A DNA stretch of 64,000 nt from Elysia chlorotica (Eukaryota > Mollusca > Gastropoda > Plakobranchidae), in NCBI GenBank assembly GCA_003991915.1, contig RQTK01000322.1:7501-71500 (forward strand), read 5' to 3'. The notes under the pieces are model-generated. The model saw nothing but the letters and a program-made list of their open reading frames with translations. It made no database searches and was not told the origin of the DNA. Made by a program: the position numbers and the translations under genes. The first letter of the stretch is position 1, and the number at the start of each line of letters is the position of its first letter. This document shows positions 46,601 through 61,300 of this stretch, in pieces.

Positions 46601-49600
46601 GAATTTGCACACTTTTATAACTTAGCAGTTGAGAGGTATACCGTTAAAAAATGCAGAGCTAGATTAGCTATAAAAATAGAATTATTCAATGATCATCATG
46701 CAGAAAGGCTGAAAGAAAATTTTTTATTGAAGCCCCGCACGCATCCCCCAAAGAAGCACTAGTGGGTGGTCCTATTTTATTTTTTCAAGCAGCAGACAAC
46801 ATATTCAAAAAAACAAACAATTCAGACCTTTCAAAATGTTTTCTTCTTGGGGGGGGAATTGCATCTAACGTATGTAAAACATTAATATTAGTAGCCCTGT
46901 AGACTATTTTGCAAGACTAAAAAGTCATGACATCGCAGAAGGATGGTAAGGTGTCATCAAGAGTATGAGAGACAACAGATGTAATTTTGTACTAGTAGCC
47001 TAAACTAAACAGATCCACGAACACTCGAGAATCTAGGCCTATGTGTATTTTTATGAGTACCTAAGGGTTGATCTCTCAAGCCTTGCAGACTATAAATGTC
47101 TAAATAGAAAATTGAAATGACGACCATCTACGTCCAGAAATACAGTCTATATCTTATTATCTAGAACAGATCTGATGCCCACTAAATTTTGGACTTCAAA
47201 GAGAAGTTTACACACAACCCGCCATCAGTTGATTGTGGATGAAAATTATTGTTTTCCCTTCATCAAAAATTCAAGCTCATCGGGTTCAACATTTCTATGA
47301 TTTGGTCTTGAAACTCACAAGTGTCAAAAACCATTCAATTGAGATAATCATGCCATCTATTCTCGTTATTTGAGTAGGAAACGGCAGATCGGATTGTTTA
47401 GAGGTATTATCTTGAATTGATAGCGGGCGGCAAATCGGGTATTTCCGTATAATCTAGCTCGAAACTGTACAGAAATTACCATGAAGTATCTTTTATATTC
47501 TTATTACCCAATTTTCAGCCCTCACGATATCTGAAGTTTGCTTGTTGGGTTTTTTTCTTCCTCCGTGGTTCCTCATGTGTCAAACAGGTAGGGATAAAAA
47601 AAGCAATTTCCTGTCCCTGAATTTTAACATTATTGTTTAAAATTACTATCGCGGATGCACTAGAAAAGCTTGGTACTAGATCTAGAAGATGTGTTACAAT
47701 GCATATACATCCAAGGGGAGCGGATAAAATTGAAAGCGACCGATCTTCAACATACTGCCAGTTGTTGGAGTAAGTGACGCTTTTAGATGCATGTATTCGC
47801 ATTATCGCATCGTTATAACAGACACAAGTCCGATCAGTTGACACTGTAGAGCTATTACCGATAAAGCAATTAATTCGCTAACGGGTCAGATCGGATGACT
47901 TTGTGTTTTCAATTCGATACTGCTCCAAGGCGAAATTCCACGATTTGCAGACTTTGAAGAAAAGGAGGAAAAGGAGAAATAATGAGGAAAATGCAGAAAA
48001 AGTGGCGGCAATGGCCAAAATCATGGATTTCCACCACCAATACATCTAAGGGGAGCGGATCAAAATGAAAGCAATCTATTTTTGACATACTGACAGTCGT
48101 AGGAGTAATTCAGATACATGTATTCGCATTGTCGCATTGACTTAACAGACATAGGTCTGATCGACTAACACTGTACAGCTATGATCGATAGTGCTCGAAC
48201 GTAAAATTCCGCTATCTAAGTTGTGATACAGTTACACATTCTCTTGCACATGGGCCCATCATGTAATACTATATTATCGTTACTGTTCATAGAAAACCTC
48301 CACGATTTGAGTCATCTTCCGATAAAGCATTTATTTCGCCTATGGATCAAATCAGATGACATCGTGTTTTCAATTCGATACCGTTCAAGGCGAAAGTCCG
48401 CAATTTGCACTAACGATACTTAACAAACTTTTCAAAGAAATGCGTATCGATTAAACATTAATATCCCCTCCAATTTTCTAATGCGCATTTCTTTTCTCAC
48501 TCCATTTTAAACATGTATTTAACCCTAGAAGTGTCGCTAGTATTCAGTGTGTGGTGTTGGGCTATATTTGGTGATTTATGTAGGGATCATAAAATGGACT
48601 GGGAGGTAGCAAAATTTCTTATAAACCTTAAAGCCTATACATTTTTGAAAGCTGAAAGGGTGTAGAAAATTTGAAGAGGTTTTCGATACCATACAAGTGT
48701 TTTGTGACTTTGTTCCTGGTCTTAAAAGGCTACGGTCAGGTTTCAAGCCTACAAAACATCCACTTTGTCATCAAATAACTTGAAACCAACATGTTTTGCT
48801 CCAAATAATAAGAATATAAGTTGTAGACAATTTTTTGGCTTTCAGAATGTGTATAGGTTGCCAACACAATAGAATGACATGTCAAAGGCATGCACAGGTA
48901 GATTGGATACTTAGCTGGCATAGTTATTCAGGTCTCTTCATCAACTAGATTTACATCTCCGTTTCTATCTACTTCTAACTCAACTGCTCTTGGCACTGAC
49001 TCACTAGATCTAGATCTAGATTACTAGAACTAGATCTAACTCCTCGCCTTCACTGTCACTACTAGACTACTACTATCATCACTAACAAAATCAAAAACAA
49101 ATCATCATCCCTCTCACCATCCAAGACTTCTAAAACTTGTTCTCGAGTAAGTAATTTCCTTCCTGGTGGACCTGCTCCTTTGTCAGATGTTAGAGATTGT
49201 GGCTTTAAAGAGAAAATCGAGTGTCGACAAGTAAACAAAATATGAGCTGTAAACAGCTGTTATCTCCATTTAAGACAACACTGGAAGGATGTGGAACTCT
49301 TCTTTATTCGATTTATTTGGCGGTGTACAGAAGCTTTAGCCCTTTTACGGACGATTATATCAGCCGTAACACTACACAAGCGACTTTACGGCCGATTAAA
49401 TCGGCATTCTCTCTCATCTTAGACACGGTTGGGACCTCCATGAGAACAAATACACACATTACACATGTACAGAGATGTCCAAGTGTGTAAACTACTGGAG
49501 TGAAATCCATGAAAACAAAGTCAAACGTACAGAGAGCGCAGACTGATACTCACATCATAGTTGACTGGGTCGGCCTCATTGTTGACGGTAAGTCCCGCCA

Positions 49601-52600
49601 GCTCCCCCAGGACCAGCCCCCCGTCCAGATTCTCGTCGTCGTCCTGAAGCCCCATCATCGGCTTGCGGGCGTAGCTGATCTGGCCACCTGCCGGGATATC
49701 TGCACAGGGGAAAGGGGAGGCACCCGTCACTAGAGCCGTTTACCATATAGCTTCAGCCATGTCTCAAAAACCTTCTTCTACATGTCTTAGTCTACCACAT
49801 GCAGGACTTTTCCAGACCTTAGCTTTAACCGAACATGTACTTATCCATCTTAGTAACTATAAAAGTAGCTTAAATACAATTCTGTAAGTGACAGAAAATG
49901 GTTATTAGTGCAGAGGAAAAAAAAAGAAAAGGTAAAAAGAAGGAAAAAAATAGAAGCACATAAAGCAAAGTTGGCATGCAATTACGACAATAATGACTTT
50001 GCCACATGTCAGAAAAACATAGACTGGCAAACATTTATGAGTCTTTTTAATTAGAAGGACTATGTCACCCTAATTCAATCGGCTCTGTCTGATCTCTTAC
50101 TTCACAAAAAAATATTTCCTATTGATAGTTTTCAAGTTACGGATGAGTTTAATTTTATAATGAAATATACAAAAGAAAGACAGGATAATTCAATGCACAA
50201 TTGACATTTTTTACCTTTTAGATTTGAATTCACATAGTGTTAAAATTGGCTAACTATTGGTATGAAATATTGGACTGAGATGAACTAAGAAAAAAAAAAA
50301 GGACAAGTTTGATTCAATTTGATTTAGGATTAGCCATAGCTGCAGGAAAAGAACAGGTTCATGAGTTTCCCTCTAGTGGATTTGGACAAACTGCACGGCA
50401 CCAAGATGGTGGTGGATCCGTCTAAATGTTTTCCCAATGATGTCACCCCAGTGACATGCCAACACAGCCGATAGTTATTCATCATGATATCACCATTTTA
50501 TACTAAAAACGTCACTCAGGGCCACGAGGTGCAGGTAACTCTCGGCGTACCGTCTTCCCTGGTCTCCCCTGGCGAGGTGGGAGGCTGCGAGTCCACCTCT
50601 CCGTCGTCTTCGCCCCCTAGGCTGGCCAGCATGGCCTGAAGAGCGTGGCGCGTGGGTCCTGCACGGGACACACAACACACAGTCAGGGCAAACATGGACC
50701 CACCCAACCTTGCTCATGGAGCACTTAGCTCACATCAACATTAGCTTTACAGGCCAGTACGGCAGTAGATGTAACATTCTTTAAAACAGAGCAAGCCATG
50801 AGCAAGATTCATACAACATCAAACAAAAAAACAAACATGCAAAACTAAAAGCAAAAACAAATCATAACTTCAACTAAATCTATAATCATTTTATCAGCTC
50901 ATGCACAGACAATTATCTATTTAATTTCATTAACAAATATGTTTAGTAATTATTTTTTGAAACTTCCAGTTACATTACAAGTGACAATACACTTGACTTT
51001 GGTAGATTCCTTACATCTTGGTTATATTTTAATATTTCCATTGACTCACTAAATACCAAACATTTTAATTTTTTTGTCGATTCTTAAAAATTAATTTAGT
51101 TAATAATAAGACCTTCGCTTTGTTTGGTGTTTTAACAATATTAATATTATAAGATTTATGATGAAAAAATATCTCATTATTTTTTTCTTAATTGTATCTA
51201 CTTCAAGTTAAAGTTTCCAAACTCATAAACCTTAACACAAACATCTTACAGATACTCAAGTAAATTCTTCATTCATTTCCACAAATGTTTTAGATTAACT
51301 TCTCAACTTTCCCTCCAGCAAAGTTCTAGGAATTTCAGCTTTTAAAAACTGTTACTCTTCTGGTAAATCCCTAAAGCACAGTGGGCTTAGTCCTGGAGAT
51401 ACTGCCATGGTCAGTATTGAGAGAGTCTGTAACTTTGTAAGACTCGTCTTTCCTAACATGCACATGCCAATGCAACACTTTAAAAAGCAAAAGGAAAGTC
51501 AGGCTAAACAAAAATAGAACAAAATATGGAACATTCCAAACACATAACCACCATCACATTGTAATGCCTGTGCACTCTTTCCGCTAGTGAGAAATTGACC
51601 ATGTTTGGTTTCTCTATGTAAAACTTAAGAAGGATTCTCATAATACTAAAAATGAAATAAATACAACGCTTTCTTAGTTCCCACAGTTCTTTTTGAAAAG
51701 CCAAAGTTTGCAAATCCACTCTTAGGTTTGAGATATAATGAAGACACATTTTCACCTTCCTCGAGAATAAAACCCACTCAAAATGAGTGCACAGGCACAA
51801 CAATATTTCAACTATGGCATTACCTCACAGTCTCTTCTCTCCCTCCTCTGTACTCTCTCTCAAGTGCACAATCAGGAGGGGCAGGAAGAAAACAAAACTA
51901 AACAGGAAATAACAGAAAATTTGTGTACAAATTTACAACACTTACTATTTTTCTTTCCCTTCCTCTCCTTCTTATACTGCTCTTTGAGTTCCGAAATATG
52001 GCGCTGATCAACTAGCCACTCCTCGTCCTCACCGGAGGAAGGTTCAAGCTTTTCTGTATGATACCATTTATAGTGATGTGAGCCGCAAACAGAGGAAGAG
52101 AGGGGCAAAAGACAGAGAGAGATGAGAGAAGCAAGAACTGATAACTGACATATAATTACATGAGGACAAACAAAACTCCACAATATAATAACTAATGAAA
52201 ACTGTCAAGACACCGTCTCACAGATGATCTGAATTATGTTTTGTTGAAAACTTTGCTCTAAAGTTCACAAATGCAAACAGTATAGCCCGTACCCCTCTAA
52301 CCATAAAAAAAAAAATCAGTGGAAACAAATTTGATGAATTTAAGTTCTTGGCATTGCAACTTTTGCTACCTTTTCTTTTTCCTTTGAAGTCTAGAATTTT
52401 TCTCCTCTCCATAGATAAATCTCAATCAAATAGGAATACCACTTTCCCCATTTATCTCACGCTCTTTAGACCATTGGGAAAATGAACTTTTTTTTGTCCC
52501 TTCCCTTACCAAAGAGAAGCTATCAAATTCCCATTTCAAGCTTAATGTAACAGGATTTTTGTAGGTTTTCTTTTTTGTTTTATTTTATTATTTTTTCTAA

Positions 52601-55600
52601 TATGTAAGAACCTTTAGAACTTATAAAAAAAAAAAAAAAAGGCATTTTTTAGCAGAAGGAAGGCAAAGTACAAATGTGATGTTTCCTTGGTTCACATTTG
52701 GATTCAGGGAATATTTCCTTACACAGGGTCTAGAACTAAAGCCTTAATCCCCCTGCTCCGCTGCAGCCAAAGGCTTTATATGACAAGAGCTAAGGCCCCT
52801 TCAGCTGGCTATTTATCTCTTGTTGAGTGACAGTTGAGAGAAACAAAAGAAAACAAACTAAAAAAAAAAAAATCCAAGAGGTTAATGATGGAAAATTAGC
52901 ACACTGAGAAAGGAAAAGCATGGAAACAAAATGTTCACCACAGGTGAAAATCGAAGAATGTGCATTGTGACTGAACTATATGCTACATGTGGTTACAAAA
53001 TTAAAAATCAATCAAACAAGAGTTGTAGGAGTGATGCTGGGAAGCCTCTGGGATGTGTCTGTGTACAATTACATCGTATTCAAACTTGAACACATGAAAA
53101 ATCTTACAGGAAGGAAAATGTTATTCTAATAAATATTACATGACAAAAAGAAAGGTTAATCACAAAAATTAACAATGCGCCCCAGATTTGTTATATCTAA
53201 CAACAACAACAAAACATTTTGAGGAAAATAGGAGAACAAATATGGACCATGAAAGAATAAAAATGTAGAAATGTAGCAGCACAGTTGGAACAAATATTTC
53301 TTTACAAAAAAAAAAAAGTGCAAACCAATAATATGAAGGAGACCACTTTATAAGTAAAACTTAAAAAGGAGTCTTTGATGGGCTGTAAGTGGAGAAACAC
53401 AGGCCAGTGATGCCAACTGGATCTTTTTTTTTATACACTGAACTTTTTCACGGACCTTTACAGCGGCGTACTGGGTTAAGGATCTCAAAACACACTCCCA
53501 ATTAATGTCAGTAGTATATTGAAGTAAAATAGGAATGATGTACTTCTTAATCAAATTAAGTTTATTTGTACACTTTATTTTTATTGAATTGAGAGGAATG
53601 TATATATTAAAGAGCACTGACCGATGTGATATTTGTTATTTCTTCTTAGCATGGTTATGCCTCCGTTGGAACCATAGTTCATAAGTTGACTCTAGTTTTA
53701 CATCATGTGATGCAGTAAGCCAACCTAGCTTAACCTACGGTCGTAATATGATTTAAAAAACGCCATTTATGTCTTCCTTGTCCAACCAATGCTGATTTTC
53801 ACTCTTGTATCAATTTCTTCAATGTCCAGTGGACCAACACGATCAACAAATTCCTTCCTTCACGGACCTAACTTTATTTCTAGATTCTAGTTCTAATCAA
53901 TAAATCATGAAAGTCTAATCTAGGTATACATGAAGTCCTTAGATCTAGATATTCCTCCTACTGCCCTAGTTAATACTAAATCCACGTATGTATGCAGTGG
54001 CACTTTGAATAACACAAAATAAATCCAACTGAAGTATTTGATCAGGATTAGTTTTCCAATAAATCTGATTTTTCGAACCTAGTCTCCCGGATGTTGTTAC
54101 TTTATTTGTAAAAAATGTGATAGTACTTTTTCCGGTTTGCTTATTCCGTTAAATTTTTTTTTCCTGTTACCGCCAGTCAATGCACACCTGCACGAATGTT
54201 AACGGAGAACTTAAACGGACCTTGACGGAACTCGGACCAGCGATTTTTTGTTACCCGATTTTGCCGGCCTGTTTTTTTTTAACGGAATTCAGTAAATCTA
54301 CAGAAAATTGGCATCACTGCACAGGAGGCACATGTCATTTGAATCCTTTCCTGCTGTTAAGTGGTTTACTTAAGCGTGTTAGTTGATAGACGACAAGCTG
54401 TGCCTCACAGAACAGACTCTACACACACAGACTACATTTTGGCACAGGTGAGAGGCTAGTTCAATGCACAAGTAGTATATCACAATGTTTAATACACACA
54501 CACACTAATGTCACACAAATAGAGCCCAGCATCATGGTTTACACCAGTTATATTATGTAACGATACAATTACGTACATATCTGGATCCATTACAGAGAAA
54601 GACAAAGGAGAACTTGCCAAAGAAGGCTTCACCTTTCCCCCATAGATCAATAGTAAAAAAAAAAAAGCCAAAGTCTTACAAACCAAGAACAAAATGGCTA
54701 TGAGTAGAGCTTTTTATTGTTTGGAACAAGATTATGGTGATGGGATGGACAACACTGATACAGAAGTGGAGTAAAGGAGTCTGAAAGAGAAAGAGGCACA
54801 AGGCAGGTCACACATGCTCAGAACTTTGACACGTTGACAAGACTCCAGCAACAAGTGTGCAACACAATTTATTGGCAAGATGTGCCACACGAGAAAACTC
54901 TAGCAGCACTTACCTGACGATCCGCCCATTTCAGATTCAAGGAAATGAAACTCGGCGAGTGCTTCCTCAGTGTCAGCGTCGGTTTCATCCAATCCTGTCA
55001 TGCCTTCATTGTCACCCTGTCAGAGGAAAAAACTTTTATAGAGCATTGCAATTTACATAATACCTCTACATAGACCTGCATGAACTTTTTGCAAAGACAA
55101 CTTTTAAACCTTAGTTAAGTGAAAACTTTAAAGTTAGCTTATAGAAAATTGTTTTGTCATGTTAATTAACCCCTGCGGCACTTTGAAGGCCACCCGACAG
55201 CCAGATGGCGGGTTACTGGGTGTGAAAAAATGGGCTGTGGCATGACTCTTCACCTGTTTGACTGAAAGGTTTATACGTCTAGAACCCTTGTCGTCCCAAT
55301 CGAAAGTTCTACAATGCAGAAAAGGAAATATTAGCAGAGGGTCGAAACGTTTGACGTCCTACTTGTCAATCCAGAGCACTAATGCTAGAGATATCTGGCG
55401 CCCTATATTGCTAAAAATGCCATCTTCAAATAAATGTTATGTCCCATAGGTTTCCTACAGAGATGGGCAGAAAAAGGACGCTGGTTGGAAAAAAAGCGAC
55501 AACACCAAAGATTTGAACCTTGGACCTCCTGCTCCTCAGTTCCAAGCACTGGAGACAGCTATCTTTACGCCCCTACTAAGCCAACCCTAATAATATTTGA

Positions 55601-58245
55601 ATTTAACTAGATCTACATCCCACAAATTTGTAGAAAAAAAGGTCACCTGCGGAGTATGGCACCGTCCACTTGAGAACGCAGGCCATGCAAGGAGTTAATG
55701 ATCTAAGATTATCAAGTGAAGCATCGGCAGTTACAGCATGTGTCGGCCTACTTATTAAATAAAAAAGTTTATTTTTATTCTAAATCTGATCTATTTTCAT
55801 TAATCAGAATTTCAGTAAAATTTGAACTGTGGTTAACTACAGTGCCAATACTGATAAAACAGTAGTATCCAAATTTAACAAACAATGAAAAGATACAGCA
55901 TTATTAAACAGTGTTCTATGCTTTACATTTCCGTAATCGCAAAACTCCACTTAATTTATTGCTCGCATTTTATATACAATCAGGCCTGCCTATTTGAAAA
56001 GGCCCCATGATTTAGGTACCCGAACAGCAAAAATAGACATTTTGCAGGAAAAATAGCATGGGTGCAAGCAGGCAGAGTCAGTTTGGCCTGCAAGCAGAGG
56101 TCTGAACTCAACATTGGCCTGCAGATGTACCCGTAACAAGGTTTTCCACCACCGCATTGTAGACATTGAAACTAAGATTTTGCTCATAAATACCTTACTT
56201 TTTAAAACCATTCTTCGTGTAAAATTTAATACTAAAACTAAAACGTAATTCAACGTGTCTGGACAACATGTATAACATAATTATCTAGATAGCGTAGACG
56301 AGTGCACTCGTAAAAACCTAAAACTTATCCAAGACGTAGTGTACTCAAAGTCATCTGAACTATGCCGGTTGTTCGTATAATGCTAAAAGTATAGTATAGT
56401 ATATAGATCTACTAGAACCAAATTTCTGGTATGAATTAGATCTACATAACTTCAGGCATGTAGACCTCTAAAAGAACACTAGAGTCGTAGAGCACATGAT
56501 TCATGTCATAGTGGACAATGTCAAGCACATATAAGAACAACAAGTTTCATTAGTTGAAAATGATGACAGGAGCCGAGGGCTGAATGGAAAGATTGGGAGA
56601 TCGACATCGTTCGGACAAATAAACGACAAATTAGATCTAATTTAGAGCCTTTGTTTGTAAAAGTACATTTGTGCACGGGATTCACAAAAAACTAACAAGG
56701 GTTGAGTGCTAAGATGGATAGATCGATCTTCGGACGAATAAACGATCAACTAGATCTACGCCCCTTGTTTGTAATTGTAAACGCACATAGGAACACATGA
56801 TAGCAGAAAGACCTATTCCATGGTCAACACAAAGTAGACTAAGATCAAAGGCAATCAGAAGCATTATATGTACTTGGTGAAAATTGCGATGGTCGAGGAC
56901 TAGATATGAAGATTCAGGGATGGGTACTATTATTTTGAGTTTTGGACATAAAAACAACGCATTGTGGTCGATCGATATCATTGATATTGTTGACTGAACC
57001 AATCTCGGTAACGCAATGACAAGTATAAAACCACAAGGAAACATCGCATACGATATAATGTTTAATACAATGGGTCTACTTTTCTTGCGCGCACGAAACT
57101 TTGTTCATCCTTCTATAGTTTCGATTGCGTGATTAACAGAAATACCGTATCTGTAGATCAAATTATTATATTTAGTGCGTGGCTTGTCTGGAAAGGCGTA
57201 CAAAATTATGCCAAGGCGCACAGGTTGGCAGCTCTACTTTGATCATCTACCGATTTTTGTACATTTGACCCGAAGTAGACCCTAAACTGGAAAAAAACTG
57301 GAAATGAACGTTGAGTAATTGGAACTTCATTCCCCTCGTTTGTTTGTTTCCTTTTTTTTGCTTAATTCCGGCGGAGTACGGCATCGAGATTGGTCGTCAG
57401 TATCCATCTGACGCCTCTGAACGGCCGGCCCGGCCACAGCCGGCGAACTTGCACCCACGGCATGTGAGAATGCTAGCTACGAACTACACGCTGCAAACGG
57501 TGGGAAACTGGGAATCCGATGTTTCATTCATTGTTCAGAGTGAATGAGTCAATGGTCATATCTCTTATTATCTTAAGTATCGATATATACAACAACGAGT
57601 AAATAGTAAACAAAACATTAATATATCAGTACGTCGATTATTCCATCTTTTATTCGATAAGACCGCAAAACCGGAAACGCGTTTGATTATTATTCTCAGT
57701 TAAAATCGTCCGATCGGACGATTTTTTTCTAAATTAATTTTTTTTTCTTCTATCTGCCGGCCGACAGGCGGGATCGGGATTGGCGGGCAGCATCCGTCGA
57801 ACGCTCGGGATTGGCCGGCATGCCGGCCACAGGAGGCGAACTTGCACCCATGAAATAGGTACAGACTCAGTTTTTTCTCTATTAGTTGGGTCAGTATTGA
57901 TCATGATACATGTACTCAGTACATATGTATAGGGAGTGGAGTGTTTTGCCTATATTGCTATACACACAAAAAACCAATAAAATAAATAATACACACTAAA
58001 CAAAAAACCAAAAACCTATTGTCGACTATATAAATACCTTGGGGGTGACTTTGTGGCCATTTGGTTCTTTAAATTCTTACCCAATATAGCAAAATTGATT
58101 AACTATATTTTTCTCAGAAATCCATTTTGACAAAATAATGTCTCTCTGTAATGTATAGCAAACAAAATAATATAACATATATTGAACATTCCTTTTCTAA
58201 AACACTCCAATTTCAAGCAGATGAGGAAACACAAAAGAGACAGAG

Positions 58246-58334
<89 letters not shown>

Positions 58335-61300
58335 AGATAGAGTGTGAGAGAGGGAGGGAGGGGGAGAGGGGGGGAAGGAGGGGGGAGACAGACAGACACA
58401 CAGAGAGGGAAATAAGATGAAAAAATAAAAACTGACAAGAAAAGTGAGAGAAGATGAAGACGAGTCTATAAAACCGAGAGTGAATGAGATGAAAAAAAGA
58501 AAATGAGAGGAGACACACACACAGACAAGTTGAGAAGCATAGAGAGCGAGAAATACTGCTCCTTGCTAAATGTAAGAAGCAATACTACTGAAACAATAGA
58601 TATAAGCTAAACAGCACCTTCAATTTCATGGATGCTCTCTCCAGGCGCTCCTCTGCTTCATCATCCGCTGCCATGCCATCTTCGTTATCATCACTGGGGA
58701 TACAGGGCAGTCAAGCACTTAAAGTATTTCTACATCTACAAGTATACGTGCTATAGATATGTGTAGAAAGATCTAGATCTAGGATTTCAAATCTAGTATC
58801 TAGAGCTAATGCTTAGATCCAGATCTAACTGCATTGTTACTATGCTAGCTTCCTCTGGTGCTCCAAAAGAAAATCATTGTTGCCATCTTTTTTCCCCAAC
58901 CATGTCCACTAAAACTGACTTCAAACACCAATCTCCACTACCTTCATATCTGATAACTGGTCTAAGAATTGTTCTTGTAAAAGAAGGCACCTAAAATGAT
59001 TATTGATCGATTGTCAAGGAAGTACATGATTAACAATAGTGAATTTCCCGACAACACTCTGGTCGAGCTAATGGGAATGAATTTGATGACAATATTGTGA
59101 GCATTATGAGGATCAACTGTCGCCGCTGGTCCAGTGGTGGATTGCCAACACCCAAACAATTTGATGCCCCTTACATTATGGCTGTAAAAGTTAGCTGATC
59201 GACCATTATTGTTGGAGATTTGAAAATTGACACACATGCAGGTTAAAAAAAAATCAAAATGTAAATAAAATCAAACCTTTCCATTTCGACTGAACGATCA
59301 AAAGGGGGAATTTGTAAGTACGGCTTGTCAAAGGTAATGGCAGAGTAAGGGTTAGGTCTTCATTCACTAGAATTGAATTTTTTAGGACAAACTCTCCCTT
59401 ACCTTAGGTCCTCGTCGTCATCCACTACATTGCCAGAGTTGAGAAAATCAAATGTCGTCATGACGGCATTCTCTGCGTCTATCAAAGCATTGTCGTTAGC
59501 AAGGTTGCCAATTTTCTTCAATCCAGCCCTGCAAAGAACCAATGCCATGCATAATTATTAAAAACAGGTATACAGTGTATACCAAGTGGTACAGCAAAAC
59601 CAGCCCAATCAGAGAGACCATACTAAATAGGAAATATTTCACAGAATGTTTATGTTGAAATTTACTTCACTAAAGTACCCAAATTTTTGTGAACATATTG
59701 ATTGTATAACATCACCGTCTTTTTAATCATTTCTTCCAGATCTGCTATAGAGGACTACGCTGTTTAAAAAAACGTGTTGGTTGACAGAGCCGCACCAATA
59801 CTGCACATACCTAATCAGAAACGTCCTTACCTTTTCCCCTGGTTGTCCCTCTTGTTTGGCTGGTCTCCGTTGACAAGGACGGACTGTGAGATGTCAGCGT
59901 CGCTGTCGCCAGACTGGGTCTGTAGGCCGAGCAGTGAGCGAACCCGCGCCGACCGTACGTCGATTATTGTGTCGGTGTAGCCAATCTCCTGGAGGTACCT
60001 GATCGCACGCAAACAGTTATCAAATAAAATCCTTTTAGCAGAGAAAAAGATAAGAAAAAATGCACCACAAAGTTTCAGTTCAAGGGTGCAAATACCAATC
60101 AAGGTCAAGGAGGCTCATCTTCTAATCAGGAAGTCTCTGGTTTAAATTGAAGGGCCTTAATATCCCTCCCCCCCCCTCCCCAGTGGTAGTATAATAGTGT
60201 GACAGGCTGAATCTCTAGTATCCCCCGTCTGGCAGCACCTAAAACTGTCAGAGGTTAGTCTCCAGACCTATCTGCAATATTCTCTGCTTACTGACATAGA
60301 ATGATAAGAAAGCAACATAACAAATCTCACGTACTGTCTAAGTAGCTGTCGTCCTTGGCGCCAGGTTGCTGTCCCTGTTCCAGACGAGGTCGACAAGGAA
60401 ACCTCACCATCGATGTGGTCATCTGGATTTCGAGTGGAAAGATTTTTATTACTAATAACTGATTAATTAAGTTTAGGATGTCTATTTCTATGATGATTCT
60501 AACAATTTTTTTAAGTGACCAACTTTCAGTATCTTGACTCATAATACAGGCCTGCCTACTTGAAAGCCCCAATAAGGTACTCCCATAGCAAAAAAAATAG
60601 ATATTTTTCAGAAAAAAAATGGTACAAAAATAGTTTTTCTCTATTAGTTAAGTCAGTGTTAATCAAATACAGAGGAAAGTGTCCTTACACACTACAGATG
60701 TATTACAAAAACAAAACCAACAAAACACAAAAACAACCTATTGTCGATTATACAAATACCTTGGGGATGACTTTGTAGCCCCATGGGTCTTTTAAATTCT
60801 TACCCAAAAATTGATTGAACATTTTTTTTCAAATATTCATTTTGACAGAATAATGGCTTTCTGTAATGTAAAGCAATTTCTGAAACACTCCAATTTCGAG
60901 CAGATGAGGAAGCAGAGGCAGATACTTGAATTAAACAAAAAATGGCGATCGCGCAACTGAATATCTTCACAGTTTGAAAAATCATACATTTCTGTGGAAA
61001 TCGGAAAATCTGTATGTACCGATCAAATCGGTGCAAGTAGGCAGGTATTATAATATAATCAATTAATAAGCTTTTAAATCAAGATGATATTCCGGTATTG
61101 TAAAATAATCAATTAAAAATTCTATACAATTTTTCAAAAGCTTTCCAAGACTAATAAAGGTCTATTACAGTCTCATCAAAGTGCATCTCAACCCTTGCAA
61201 AGTGACTTCTGACAGAAACTTTAATACCCCATTTCTAAACACTTATTTCACACTCGGGCAGAAGGGTGTTATACTTGCTGCTTATTTGATTTCGAATAGA

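Noticed and set aside
60326-60335. Alternative exon 4 donor (GTGAGA after TAC)
   Set aside because: It would not give the conserved RQYLQ with exon 5; the GTACGT donor two bases into the codon does.
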